A stretch of 64,000 nt of DNA from Nitrosopumilus sp. GTDB taxonomy: Archaea > Thermoproteota > Nitrososphaeria > Nitrososphaerales > Nitrosopumilaceae. Below the pieces are notes generated by a model. That model ran no database searches, was not told where the DNA came from, and worked only from the letters and a program-made list of their open reading frames with translations. This document shows positions 11,206 through 19,712 of this stretch, piece after piece (position 1 is the stretch's first letter; each line of letters starts with the position of its first letter). Both the position numbers and the translations under genes were made by a program. The stretch is taken from assembly GCA_029862745.1 (NCBI GenBank), contig JAOTWS010000002.1, forward strand, positions 186,001 to 250,000, written 5' to 3'.

Positions 11206-11940
11206 TTGGGTAAGAGACCATTAGTACGAAGGCGTGGGCGTGGAGGACATCAATTTAGATCCACATCCACTGGTAAAGTAGGCTCAAAAGCAAATTACCC
11301 TCGTTTTCCACTAGCAGAGCAACACAAAGGTGAAATTATCGATCTAGTTCATGAACGTGGTAGAGAAGCACCATTAGCAAAAATTAGATTTGAGAATGGT
11401 TCTGTTTCGTTTGTTCCAGCAATACTTGGAGCTAGAGTAGGTGAAGTTTTACAATTTGGATTAAAATCAGAAATAGAAAATGGAAATGTAATTAGCATCC
11501 AAAATATTCCTGATGGAACTATTGTATGTAATATTGAAAAGCATTTTGGAGATGGTGGTGCTATAGTCAAGTCTGCAGGTACTAACGCTACTGTTTTTTC
11601 TCATGGAGATGGTGGTGTTACTGTAAAATTACCTTCTGGCAAATTTACTACGTTAAACCCAAAAAATAGAGCAATGATTGGCACTCTTGCTGGCGGTGGA
11701 GCTACTGAACGATTCTTTATGAGTGCAGGTAATAAATGGCGTAGCTTCAGAGCTAAAGGAAAGAAGTATCCAATTGTTAGAGGTGTTGCTCAAGCAGCTT
11801 ATGTTCATCCACACGGTGGTGGTCGTCATCAACACGTGGGACAAAGTTCAACAGTTTCTAGAGATGCACCTCCTGGTGCAAAGGTAGGTAGCATTGCTGC
11901 TAGAAAAACTGGTAGAGCTAGAATTAAAGAAAGAAAGTAG
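11206..11940 (+). CDS. rpl2: Ribosomal protein uL2 (L2)
   Basis: Large-subunit protein at the peptidyl-transferase centre. The archaeal/eukaryotic form is recognised by the short N-terminus (MGKRPLVRRRGRGG) and the conserved C-terminal loop VHPHGGGRHQHVG followed by RKTGR. The start is TTG, chosen because it gives the usual N-terminus and sits about 30 bases behind a TATA-like box. It stands alone, away from a ribosomal protein operon. Confidence 0.96.
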   Translation: MGKRPLVRRRGRGGHQFRSTSTGKVGSKANYPRFPLAEQHKGEIIDLVHERGREAPLAKIRFENGSVSFVPAILGARVGEVLQFGLKSEIENGNVISIQNIPDGTIVCNIEKHFGDGGAIVKSAGTNATVFSHGDGGVTVKLPSGKFTTLNPKNRAMIGTLAGGGATERFFMSAGNKWRSFRAKGKKYPIVRGVAQAAYVHPHGGGRHQHVGQSSTVSRDAPPGAKVGSIAARKTGRARIKERK

Positions 11941-11984
11941 TTTTATCCTAAAATTGATTAATACCTTTTGGAAAAATAACTTTA

Positions 11985-12263
11985 ATGTCTAAACAGCGCA
12001 TTAGACTTTTTGTGACTGGTAAAGTACAAGGTGTTTTTTTCCGTCAGACACTAAAAGTAATGGCCAAGAAAAATGATGTTTTTGGATGGGTTAAAAATCT
12101 CAAAGATGGTCGTGTTGAAGCTGTTTTAGAAGGAGATGAAGACAAAGTTAGCAGACTTGTTGAGTGGGCTCACGGAGGACCAGCTAATGCAAGAGTTGAG
12201 GATGTCAATATACGTAACGAGAAATTTACTAATGAATTTTCGACATTTGATGTTTTATATTAA
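11985..12263 (+). CDS. Acylphosphatase
   Basis: 92 residues, the normal acylphosphatase size. Key segment LFVTGKVQGVFFRQTLKVMA carries the phosphate-cradle Arg and GWVKNLKDGRVEAVLEGD carries the catalytic Asn. Hydrolyses acyl phosphates in the cytoplasm. It overlaps the converging downstream gene by 4 bases. Confidence 0.92.
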   Translation: MSKQRIRLFVTGKVQGVFFRQTLKVMAKKNDVFGWVKNLKDGRVEAVLEGDEDKVSRLVEWAHGGPANARVEDVNIRNEKFTNEFSTFDVLY

Positions 12264-12583
12264 TGAATTTCTTCGAATGCATCTTTTATTGTTTGACTGA
12301 ACTCTGAAATTTTTTGTTCTTTTTTGATCTGAATAATCTGTATTGGTTCCTTTCTACTTTTCTGAATTTTGATTATTACTCCATCTCTTTCAGGTTCTAC
12401 ATCTACAAACCATCTGAATGTTATTGATTTACAAAAAACAACTCTATGCATCCTTACATCTTCTACTACTTTATCATCTAACGAGAAGCAAAATTCTCTA
12501 ATTGCATTAAAAAGTGGTAACACTGAAGTTGGGATCTGTTTCTTAAAATCCTCGTAACTTCTTTTGTTTCCAAATGAGATCAT
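12260..12583 (-). CDS. DUF5655-like protein
   Basis: 107 residues with a compact alpha/beta pattern, including SVLPLFNAIREFCFSLDD and an ITFRWFVDVEP segment. This resembles the small DUF5655 domain sometimes annotated as a predicted transport protein; that resemblance is from memory and moderate. No catalytic motif stands out. It lies between acylphosphatase and the SRP RNA gene. Confidence 0.6.
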   Translation of the reverse strand: MISFGNKRSYEDFKKQIPTSVLPLFNAIREFCFSLDDKVVEDVRMHRVVFCKSITFRWFVDVEPERDGVIIKIQKSRKEPIQIIQIKKEQKISEFSQTIKDAFEEIH

Positions 12584-12620
12584 TTCTTCTACAAGTATGT
12601 AAATTTAATTTTGATTATAA

Positions 12621-12940
12621 ATGGTAGTAGATCTGTTGGTTCCAGTCTAGACGAATAGCCCCATTTCAAGGCATACAAGATCCGCCACGTTGACGAGGAA
12701 GCGTGGATGCTCCACCTTAGGATTGTTCCCTCCCGGACCTCATCCCTTTCGATAGTTCGGTCTTAGAAGTTATTCCTTCGAATATTTCTAGTCCTGCAAC
12801 CACCCGCCTCGGCGTGATTTCATTTCCGCACACCCAGCGGGAATTATCCATCTAGAGATTTACCCAACAGTTACTGATCTCTGCATATAGCCGGTTTCAG
12901 AATAGGGCACGGCTGGCACCCTGATCTTACCTACTACCAT
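12621..12940 (-). ncRNA. Archaeal signal recognition particle RNA (7S RNA)
   Basis: A 320-base GC-richer block without coding potential. Its two ends are perfect 10-base complements (ATGGTAGTAG / CTACTACCAT), as expected for SRP helix 1. Read on the minus strand it has GAAACCGGCTATATGC near the 5' end, typical of the archaeal helix 3/4 region, and GAGGTCCGGGAGGGAACA in the middle. The latter matches the helix 8 core that binds SRP54, with a GNRA loop (GGGA) and the conserved asymmetric-loop bases. RNase P RNA was considered, but its signature regions are absent. Confidence 0.88.
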
Positions 12941-12970
12941 TTTTCTTTAGAAAGTATTGTTATATTTGCA

Positions 12971-13885
12971 TTAGGTTTGATTTTCTTTTAGTTTTAAAAT
13001 CATAGTACAAACTGAGCATACATTTCCGGTACACTCATTTCCACATCTTTTACATATTGTTTTTTGTTTGAAATCTGAATTCTTTACAATTTGAGATACT
13101 TTAAGAATTGACTGATACATATTATTTTTGATTCCACTATGCTGATTTTCCAATGAATTTAGAAATTCACGAATTTCCGTTCTGATTCCTTCATTCATGT
13201 GTGGACAAGGTTCAGATTGAAATGGCATGTCATTTGTAAATGCATAAAAAACTATTTCAGATTCGTATATCTCGCAAAATGGTTTTATTTTTCTTAAAGT
13301 ATTTAAAGATGTGTCAGGATCCATCCAACCAATTTTTGTTATATCTCCTGAAAGCATGTTTATCACAAATGTTTGTAGTGTATCATCTAAATTATGACCT
13401 GTTGCAATCACATCTGCCCCAATATCTTTTGCTGCAAAGTCAATTGCTCTTCTTCTGAGTGTACCGCAAATTGAACATGATGAAGTTTTTTTATTATCTC
13501 TTAATTCTAATGTCTCATCAAGTGTCAATTCAAATAGATCTTTGTAGGCGTAAACTTTATGCTCTACATTTAATTCATTACAAAATTTTTCAACAATTTC
13601 TAATGCCTCATTTCTATATCCTGGAATACCCTCATCTATTGTGATTGCTTTAATTTTAAAATTATGAGTTGATGCCATTTCATTAATGATTTTTAGTAAT
13701 GCTAAGGAATCCTTTCCGCCAGATACTGCAACTGCAACTAATTCATTATATTGAATCATGTTATATTTTGAGATAGTTTTAGCAGTTTTTCTTACTAATG
13801 AATTTGAGAAACATTTTGAACATAATTTTTCACCTGAATATTTTCTTGTATATACTGCGAGATTTTCACATCTATCACATTTCAT
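12971..13885 (-). CDS. TtuA/NcsA-family tRNA 2-thiolation enzyme
   Basis: Adenylating ATPase of tRNA sulfur modification (TtuA/Ncs6 group). An N-terminal zinc finger (CDRCENLAVYTRKYSGEKLCSKC in spirit: C-x2-C...C-x2-C) precedes the PP-loop SGGKDSLALL near residue 55. A central Cys pair (SSCSICGTLRRRA) fits the Fe-S/sulfur-handling site, and a second zinc finger closes the protein (CKRCGNECTGNVCSVC). Length 304 is typical. TtuA (position 54) and NcsA/Ncs6 (position 34) cannot be separated with certainty here. Confidence 0.88.
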   Translation of the reverse strand: MKCDRCENLAVYTRKYSGEKLCSKCFSNSLVRKTAKTISKYNMIQYNELVAVAVSGGKDSLALLKIINEMASTHNFKIKAITIDEGIPGYRNEALEIVEKFCNELNVEHKVYAYKDLFELTLDETLELRDNKKTSSCSICGTLRRRAIDFAAKDIGADVIATGHNLDDTLQTFVINMLSGDITKIGWMDPDTSLNTLRKIKPFCEIYESEIVFYAFTNDMPFQSEPCPHMNEGIRTEIREFLNSLENQHSGIKNNMYQSILKVSQIVKNSDFKQKTICKRCGNECTGNVCSVCTMILKLKENQT

Positions 13886-13984
13886 AAATTTATGTATTTT
13901 TTTCCATTAATGATTCTTTAGTCTATTGATCAGTATATCATAATCCTTTAGAAAAATTGCAGATTCTACATTTTAAATAATTTA

Positions 13985-14241
13985 TCACGTAAAAATTATT
14001 TTTTGGCTACTAAAATCCCTAAAGTGACAATCTGTATCAATAACTATAATATGATCATCATACTTTGCAACTACTTGATACTTTTTACCCATGTTCAACT
14101 ACTCTCCTCAAATATCCACGTCAACCCCACCATATCTATTGCAATAACACTACTAGTTGGTGGGTTTTTGGCCTCACACTCAACCAGAGAAACTAATTTG
14201 TTTGGTATCTGGTCATGTTTGTATTGTATTACAGTTGACAT
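13985..14241 (-). other. Two possible tiny minus-strand reading frames in a 667-bp gap
   Basis: The stretch 13886-14552 has no convincing gene. On the minus strand two ATG frames lie three bases apart: 14095-14241 (48 residues, including KLVSLVECEAKN) and 13985-14092 (35 residues, MGKKYQVVAKYDD...). Their composition is protein-like. A frame upstream of them (down to about 14350) also reads protein-like until a stop at about 14245, which suggests a decayed larger gene. A longer plus-strand frame at 14003-14380 is Cys/Trp/Ile-rich and looks like its antisense shadow. Confidence 0.25.
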
Positions 14242-14552
14242 GGCTTATGTTAGATGGCAGATTATATGTAAATACCCCTTGATTTGTGGCATGCCTTTAT
14301 TTAGATACTGGATATGTTTTCTGGAAATAGGATTAACTAGCCGAGATATTTTAAAACCCATAATGGATTTTAAAAAATAAAGTTACAATACATAAAGAGA
14401 ATATTGCAAAAGACCAAGTAATACTAGCTGAGTTTGTAAATAGTAATTCTTAGCCTGAAGACTTAGAATTGCCTCTAAATTTCCATAAAATTTAAAATTA
14501 ATTATTTTACACTTGAGTATGTATAACGAACTAAGCTACCTTTATGTATTTT

Positions 14553-15749
14553 CTATATTGTAAACCATCCGGATTTCAAATATGACAGTGCAATATTAAG
14601 ACCGAACAAGGCAAAGGTACCTGCATAAATTCCCCACATTACAATATTGATTGTTTTATCTGAAGCTCTTTTATCAATAATAGTATGAATGAATTTCCCA
14701 CCATCTAATATTGGTAAAGGAAGCATATTGATTATTCCTATAAAAAATGAAATCATCCATAGCCATAGCAAAAACATTGAAACATTTGGATCATTCCACT
14801 CAATGAAATTCATCACAGGTTTGTATGCAAAAGAGTTATCTCTCATTATTCCTATCAACCCTCTCTCAGGATCTTCAGGAGATGGCATTACTTCTAGACC
14901 AAATTCTAATGTTTGACCGTCTCTAAGAACGGTAACACTTGCAGTTTCTCCCGGATTCAAACTGGGAAAATCAACAGGGCTGTGAATCGGTATCCCGTTA
15001 ATTGAAGTAATGATGTCATTTGCAAGTAATCCTGCTTGCTCAGCTCCTGAGTTTTCTATGATTGATAATATCAAAACTCCTTGAGGTAATTCATAGAATA
15101 TACTTAGGAGAGGTTCAGGTAATACCATGGCAAAAAATGGATTTGTTAATAGAATGGCACCCAACACAAATGCAAAAATTACATTTGATGTTGCCCCTGC
15201 ACCAATAACTCTTAATTTTGAAATTTTTTTGGCTTTTTCAAATTCTTCTTCATCAGGCTCTACAAATCCTGCAAACATTGCAATAAATATCGCAAAGCCT
15301 CCAGTCTTAATCTTTATTTTTTCCAGAGCAGCTACAATTCCATGTGCTCCTTCATGCACAACTAATACTATTGGAATTGAAAGTAAAAAATATGCAATTG
15401 ATGATGCAGAAGTCAATGTAACTCCTGGGATAAGTACAGTTAATGCTTGAAAATCAGTTTGTGCTACAAAAAAGTTTGAGACGTTATTTAACAAAAACCA
15501 AAAAGCAAAACCCATCATTAAGAAACCTGCAATTACACTTGTATCAGCAAAAACCCTGATACCCCTTTTTGTTCTCCCTAGGATTTTTAATAGAGCTGAA
15601 TTAATTCCCTTGTTTTTGTATACCAGACTATAGGATTTTATCTCAAAACCATACTTTTCTAGTTTAAGAGCTTTTGCAATTACAACTATTATTACCCAAG
15701 CTATTAAGACATAGATTATCGAATTTTGAGTAATAAAATCAAGTTCCAA
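14553..15749 (-). CDS. Site-2 protease-like membrane metalloprotease (M50) with PDZ domain
   Basis: Intramembrane zinc protease. The zinc motif HExxH is seen as VVHEGAHGIVA near residue 135. A PDZ domain follows (ENSGAEQAGLLANDIITSINGIP), and the second active-site motif is NMLPLPILDGGKFIH near the C-terminus. Several hydrophobic segments flank these. The frame is open back to 15830, which would overlap the divergent cutA gene; a TTG at 15749 gives ELDFITQNSIIY as N-terminus and leaves 43 bases for promoters, so it is preferred. Probably cleaves a membrane-bound regulator (inference). Confidence 0.88.
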   Translation of the reverse strand: MELDFITQNSIIYVLIAWVIIVVIAKALKLEKYGFEIKSYSLVYKNKGINSALLKILGRTKRGIRVFADTSVIAGFLMMGFAFWFLLNNVSNFFVAQTDFQALTVLIPGVTLTSASSIAYFLLSIPIVLVVHEGAHGIVAALEKIKIKTGGFAIFIAMFAGFVEPDEEEFEKAKKISKLRVIGAGATSNVIFAFVLGAILLTNPFFAMVLPEPLLSIFYELPQGVLILSIIENSGAEQAGLLANDIITSINGIPIHSPVDFPSLNPGETASVTVLRDGQTLEFGLEVMPSPEDPERGLIGIMRDNSFAYKPVMNFIEWNDPNVSMFLLWLWMISFFIGIINMLPLPILDGGKFIHTIIDKRASDKTINIVMWGIYAGTFALFGLNIALSYLKSGWFTI

Positions 15750-15792
15750 ACTAATTGTTAATTTTTTAAAGTACGGACATTTATCGGTTACT

Positions 15793-16104
15793 ATGAAACC
15801 CGTGATAATTATCTCGACATATCCTAACAAAAAATCAATTTTAAAAATTGCAAATAACCTTGTAAAAAGTAAGTTAGTAGCATGTGTTAATATTTCAAAA
15901 ATCTCTTCAGTTTATTCTTGGAATGATAAAATAGAAAATACATCTGAATATCTTGCAATATTCAAATCCATTACAAAAAATAAAACTCTTCTAAAAAAGA
16001 AAATTAAAGAAACTCATCCATATAATATCCCTGAAATTGCAGAAATCGATGTTACTTCTATTAACAAGCCATATATGAATTGGTTAATAGAATCCACCAA
16101 CTAA
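15793..16104 (+). CDS. cutA: CutA1 divalent-cation tolerance protein
   Basis: 103 residues with the CutA pattern: alpha/beta ferredoxin-like start (VIIISTYPNKKSILKIANNLV), KLVACVNISKISSVYSW with the conserved Cys, and HPYNIPEI near residue 77. The family forms trimers; its link to copper tolerance is historical and the molecular role is unsettled. It overlaps the converging pelota gene by 4 bases. Confidence 0.93.
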   Translation: MKPVIIISTYPNKKSILKIANNLVKSKLVACVNISKISSVYSWNDKIENTSEYLAIFKSITKNKTLLKKKIKETHPYNIPEIAEIDVTSINKPYMNWLIESTN

Positions 16105-17144
16105 TGTTCTATAGAATATCGCAACAATGAAACTATTCCACCTAAACCCGTAACTCTTAGCCCTATATCTGTAGACGAATCAACACTGTAAATTTTCACA
16201 CCTTTACTTTCAGCGTCATTTAGAAAGTCAATAATTTGTTGTTCATCATTATCTTGAATAGCTTTATCTGAAAATACTAGGGATTCAACTGCTCCAATTT
16301 GATTTGCATTAAAAGTTTCATTATATCCCATTGAAAATTTTCGACTCTTTTTATTTGCAAGAATCATTATTTCATCTATAATTGATGCAACCTTTGATAA
16401 TTTACTATCTGACATTATTTCATGCATTGCTTGAGATTTTGTAAATGTATAAATCCCATCTTCTCCACCAGAATCAATCCCTTCTACAACTTGAATCTTA
16501 TATTTTTGTGATTTTTGAAGAAAATTTGCAAATCGTTTTTTTGTTTCACCAGGACCAAAAATTACTATTATATCCCCTTCTCTAAAAATAGAAGATATTG
16601 CTTGTTGGGTTTGCTCAAAAAATTTCTCAATATTAAAACTAGTTTTGTATCTTTTTCCGCCAGAACCAGAATAAATATTTGGCATAAATTCTAAATGAGT
16701 TCCTCGTAACCTTGCAATTCCACAATCAGCTGTATCAATAGCTACAAGAACAAAACTAACTTGATTGTTAGATGACTCTAAAAGTTCTTTTTCTATTAGT
16801 AACCATTTTTTCTTTGAAATTGTAATTCCGTCATTTATTTTTAAAATAAATGAATGGTGTGATCCATGTGGTACTGATTCATTACTTGATTCAGAAATTG
16901 TTCCACCAACCCTCAGTCTATCTAACACACCATCTAATGAAATTTTTTCTACTACTAATGCAATTCTTATTTTGATTCTTTCACCTTTATCAGGTCTTGA
17001 ATAATCCTTTTCTTGTTTTAGCACCCTTGTTGTATCGCCAATTACTTTATCATTTTCCTTAATTATGCGACGTAAATTCAAGAGATCTTCTGAATCTTCT
17101 GGAATGACAGAAATTGAATTATCATCTATAATCTTTGTAATCAT
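16101..17144 (-). CDS. pelA: Pelota (Dom34), ribosome rescue factor
   Basis: Archaeal pelota acts with aEF1A and ABCE1 to free stalled ribosomes. At 347 residues it shows the three-domain layout: Sm-like N-terminal domain (NDKVIGDTTRVL), central eRF1-like domain (FVLVAIDTADCGIARLRG) and C-terminal L7Ae-like domain (VKIYSVDSSTDIGLRVTGLGGIVSLLRY). The GGQ loop of eRF1 is absent, as usual for pelota. Read after the 134-residue gene upstream (31-base gap), so probably one operon. Confidence 0.95.
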   Translation of the reverse strand: MITKIIDDNSISVIPEDSEDLLNLRRIIKENDKVIGDTTRVLKQEKDYSRPDKGERIKIRIALVVEKISLDGVLDRLRVGGTISESSNESVPHGSHHSFILKINDGITISKKKWLLIEKELLESSNNQVSFVLVAIDTADCGIARLRGTHLEFMPNIYSGSGGKRYKTSFNIEKFFEQTQQAISSIFREGDIIVIFGPGETKKRFANFLQKSQKYKIQVVEGIDSGGEDGIYTFTKSQAMHEIMSDSKLSKVASIIDEIMILANKKSRKFSMGYNETFNANQIGAVESLVFSDKAIQDNDEQQIIDFLNDAESKGVKIYSVDSSTDIGLRVTGLGGIVSLLRYSIEH

Positions 17145-17175
17145 GATATGCTAAATCCTATAAGAAGAAAAAAAT

Positions 17176-17580
17176 TTAGCTTGTTTTTGCTTCCTCAGAT
17201 TTTTTCTTTAGATAGTTTTCAACCCAATCTAAAGTAAGAACACCTGATTCGGAGAGATTTGTAAGAGAGTTTGCAGATGCTTCTCCAGTGACTTTACCGT
17301 TATTTCTTCTAATTTGACGCCATTTTAGTGCCGTATTTCCACTTTTTGAATTATAAATTATTCCAAGAACATCCCTTGCATTAACAAATGTAATGTCTCT
17401 AATCTTTTTCAAAGTCACTTTATCAGCCGCTTCTACATAAATTGCACCTAGATCATCTCCTCTTTCTGCAAACACTTCAAAATCTTCCAAATAACTCCGT
17501 GGCGCATAAGATTTACATGTACTTGAAATGATGAATCTTCTAAAATTTTCCAATGAAGCTGGTGTGTCAATTGTGACCAT
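17176..17580 (-). CDS. Conserved-looking hypothetical protein upstream of pelota
   Basis: 134 residues, soluble, alpha/beta in character, with LEDFEVFAERGDDLGAIYVE in the middle and a charged helical C-terminus (DWVENYLKKKSEEAK). No family or catalytic motif recognised. The operon position in front of pelota hints at a translation-related or quality-control role, but this is only context. Confidence 0.6.
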   Translation of the reverse strand: MVTIDTPASLENFRRFIISSTCKSYAPRSYLEDFEVFAERGDDLGAIYVEAADKVTLKKIRDITFVNARDVLGIIYNSKSGNTALKWRQIRRNNGKVTGEASANSLTNLSESGVLTLDWVENYLKKKSEEAKTS

Positions 17581-17656
17581 TTTGAATGATTAAACTAATA
17601 GCCATTTATCAAGCTTCTTGAAAGACTCAATAGGAATCTGACTAAAATATGGCTTG

Positions 17657-17714
17657 CAGGCTGTGATGAATATATCCCTTTGATTGATGATGAGGATCTT
17701 GAGTTCTGAGCCTG
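17657..17714 (+). ncRNA. Candidate C/D box guide sRNA
   Basis: A 58-base unit with all four boxes in order and correct spacing. A terminal stem CAGGC (17657-17661) pairs with GCCTG (17710-17714). Box C GTGATGA is at 17663-17669, D' TTGA at 17680-17683, C' ATGATGA at 17687-17693 and D CTGA at 17706-17709. Guide regions are 10 bases (before D') and 12 bases (before D). This is the layout of archaeal sRNAs that direct 2'-O-methylation of rRNA or tRNA with L7Ae, Nop5 and fibrillarin. The targets were not determined. Confidence 0.8.
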
Positions 17715-17750
17715 TCTTAGTTTTTAATGGATGATTCTCATTGAAAAACT

Positions 17751-18170
17751 ATGAAATCCCTAACAGAATATCTAACATTTGAAGTTAAAACACGAAGAGC
17801 CTTTGTAAATATCACAGAACATGTAAGTAAATTAGTTACAAAAAGCAAAATCCAAGAGGGTCTTTGCCTTGTAAATGCAATGCATATCACTGCTAGTGTT
17901 TTCATTAATGACAACGAAGGTGGTTTACTTCATGATTATGAAAAATGGTTAGAAGGTTTGGCACCACATGAACCAACTAGTAAGTATGAACACAACAAAA
18001 CTGGTGAGGACAATGCAGATGCTCATCTAAAACGACAAGTTATGGGGAGAGAAGTAGTTATTGCAATTACAAATGGCAAGTTAGATTTTGGACCATGGGA
18101 ACAAATTTTCTACGGGGAATTTGATGGTAAAAGATCAAAAAGAGTTTTAGTTAAAATAATTGGAGAATAG
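17751..18170 (+). CDS. YjbQ family (UPF0047) protein
   Basis: 139 residues of the YjbQ/UPF0047 fold. Signature features are the [25 protein letters not shown] segment with the conserved His and Asn-Asp, and [19 protein letters not shown] near the C-terminus. Family members have been linked to thiamine-phosphate synthase activity, but the physiological role is unsettled. It ends at the stop of the converging small zinc-ribbon gene. Confidence 0.9.
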   Translation: MKSLTEYLTFEVKTRRAFVNITEHVSKLVTKSKIQEGLCLVNAMHITASVFINDNEGGLLHDYEKWLEGLAPHEPTSKYEHNKTGEDNADAHLKRQVMGREVVIAITNGKLDFGPWEQIFYGEFDGKRSKRVLVKIIGE

Positions 18171-18335
18171 TTATCCAAAATCTGCATCACGTTTTTGACT
18201 TTGTGATTCATTTCTTCTTGCAGAAGCTCTAAATTCTTCATCATGATTTTGAGGTCCATGTCCACATGTTACACATGCAATCTTGAATCCGTCATCATTT
18301 TTTTCATATGTTTCACAGCCACAAAAACATGCCAT
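18171..18335 (-). CDS. Small zinc-ribbon-like protein, 54 residues
   Basis: ATG frame reading MACFCGCETYEKN, then CVTCGHGPQNHDEEF, then a charged tail with RRNESQSQKRDADFG. The CxCxxxx...CxxCGHG arrangement supports a zinc ribbon. It fills the gap between yjbQ (adjacent, convergent) and the dtxR gene. It looks like the kind of small Cys-rich protein common in Thaumarchaeota; function unknown. Confidence 0.65.
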   Translation of the reverse strand: MACFCGCETYEKNDDGFKIACVTCGHGPQNHDEEFRASARRNESQSQKRDADFG

Positions 18336-18376
18336 GATCAAATATAATTTCTAAGAAGATATAACTTTTGGGATGG

Positions 18377-18826
18377 TTATCCTGATTTACAGCATTGACC
18401 AATTGGAATTTCATGATCATGTGGACATTTTCTTGGATGCTTTAACATTGTACAAAGAGCATCTGTAAACTGTTTGTTCATATGATGCTCTATACCACAA
18501 ACCATTTCTTCATCTATCTCTACTTTTAATGCACTATCCATTAGTACTTCTAATAATCTACTGTTTCTCATCATACTTGCACCTATTCGTTCACCATCTT
18601 CTGTAAGTTTAACTCCTGCTTTGTTGTAATTTACTAAATTTTTATTGTTTAATTTTTTTAGCATCTGAACAACACTAGGTTGTCTAACATTGAGCATTTT
18701 TGCAATTGTACTAATTTTAACATCTTCTCCTTTTTCTTTGATATGCCAAATTGCTTTTAGATACATCTCCACATGTTCTGCTTCAGCAGTTCCTACAAAG
18801 AGAGTCTCTTCATCTATACTGTCCAT
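18377..18826 (-). CDS. DtxR-family metal-dependent repressor
   Basis: 149 residues. The N-terminal winged helix (VKISTIAKMLNVRQPSVVQMLKKLNNKNLV) binds DNA. The dimerisation/metal domain has MVCGIEHHMNKQF, with Cys, Glu and His at the positions that bind metal in iron-type DtxR/IdeR rather than the manganese-type MntR (which has Glu in place of Cys). CPHDHEIPIG closes the domain. It lacks an SH3 domain. Two bases separate it from the trmB gene, so the two regulators are co-transcribed. Confidence 0.92.
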   Translation of the reverse strand: MDSIDEETLFVGTAEAEHVEMYLKAIWHIKEKGEDVKISTIAKMLNVRQPSVVQMLKKLNNKNLVNYNKAGVKLTEDGERIGASMMRNSRLLEVLMDSALKVEIDEEMVCGIEHHMNKQFTDALCTMLKHPRKCPHDHEIPIGQCCKSG

Positions 18827-18827
18827 A

Positions 18828-19595
18828 TTATACCTTCTTTGAATCTTTTAATAAATATTCGAAGTATTGACGTGCAAATCCTGCTAATCCTGCATGATCT
18901 GCCCAAATTGCAACAACTTCAGAAGTATTCACACCACCAATTTCTGGACCTAATAAAATTACTACATATCTTTTGTCAGATATTATCCCTCCACCAAACA
19001 AGCCTTTTTTGATTGTTACAGTTGCCACTCTTTTAATTGCCTTGATTGACTCTTTATCCATTTTATCTGATGTGAGTATTGTAATGTTAACTCCTTTATC
19101 ATGCAATGATCTTAATTTTGGTAATGCCTGTTTTACTAGATCCACTCCTGCTTCAGGTAATGCAATCATTACTTCATTCCTGCAAATCTCTACCATTTCT
19201 AAAATTTTTGCAGCAATATTCACTGCACCAGAAAGTACCCAAATATCTGGTCTTTCACTAGTCCCACTTTTTTCATATAGTGGAACCAACTCATTTAAAA
19301 TCACATTTTGATTAATCGAAAAATCGTTCTCCATTTTTTGTTTTGTAGTTTCTAGTCCTGTAGATGGTGATTTTGGAAAGTATTTTGTTGGTCTAGAATC
19401 ATCAGAACCAATCCAACCTTTATCTTCAAGAGTTCCCAACACTTCGTAAATTTTTGAGTATGGCACTCCTGATCTTTGACTAAGATCTGATGCAGTTAAT
19501 TCTCCTGATTTAAGTAGAGTAGAGAATGTCCTGATCTCATAACTTGTTAGGCCAATTTTTTCTAAGGCTTTTCTTGTATTATCAGATATACTCAT
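18828..19595 (-). CDS. TrmB-family transcriptional regulator
   Basis: 255 residues. The N-terminal winged helix reads LTSYEIRTFSTLLKSGELTASDLSQRSGVPYSKIYEVLGTLEDKGWI (positions about 14-60), a classic TrmB signature. A short coiled coil (about 80-105) and a C-terminal phospholipase-D-like sensor domain (IWVLSGAVNIAAKILEMVEICRNEVMIALPEAG) follow. The ligand is unknown. First gene of the trmB-dtxR unit, divergent from the tetraether synthase candidate; the shared intergenic region holds a palindromic site. Confidence 0.92.
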   Translation of the reverse strand: MSISDNTRKALEKIGLTSYEIRTFSTLLKSGELTASDLSQRSGVPYSKIYEVLGTLEDKGWIGSDDSRPTKYFPKSPSTGLETTKQKMENDFSINQNVILNELVPLYEKSGTSERPDIWVLSGAVNIAAKILEMVEICRNEVMIALPEAGVDLVKQALPKLRSLHDKGVNITILTSDKMDKESIKAIKRVATVTIKKGLFGGGIISDKRYVVILLGPEIGGVNTSEVVAIWADHAGLAGFARQYFEYLLKDSKKV

Positions 19596-19626
19596 ATGCG
19601 ATCTAGTCGATCAGTTTTCGTATTTA

Positions 19627-19644
19627 AATCAGGTATGCCTGATT
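19627..19644. promoter_or_regulatory. Palindromic operator candidate AATCAGG-N4-CCTGATT
   Basis: A perfect inverted repeat with 7-base arms and a 4-base spacer sits between the divergent trmB-dtxR unit and the radical SAM gene. Position upstream of both genes and symmetry suit a dimeric winged-helix regulator (TrmB or DtxR). The TATA box for the plus-strand gene, TTATATAT, is at about 19678-19685. Confidence 0.55.
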
Positions 19645-19712
19645 ACTAAATTCCACCCTAGGCATAGTATGAAATGCATTATATATCATCTCAGAAAAAT
19701 GATAATTGTAGT

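Noticed and set aside
12621-12940. RNase P RNA
   Set aside because: The conserved RNase P core sequences are missing, while terminal helix and helix 8 features of SRP RNA are present.
14003-14380. 125-codon plus-strand frame
   Set aside because: Very rich in Cys, Trp and Ile with no recognisable pattern; the minus strand of the same stretch looks more protein-like, so it is probably a shadow of decayed sequence.
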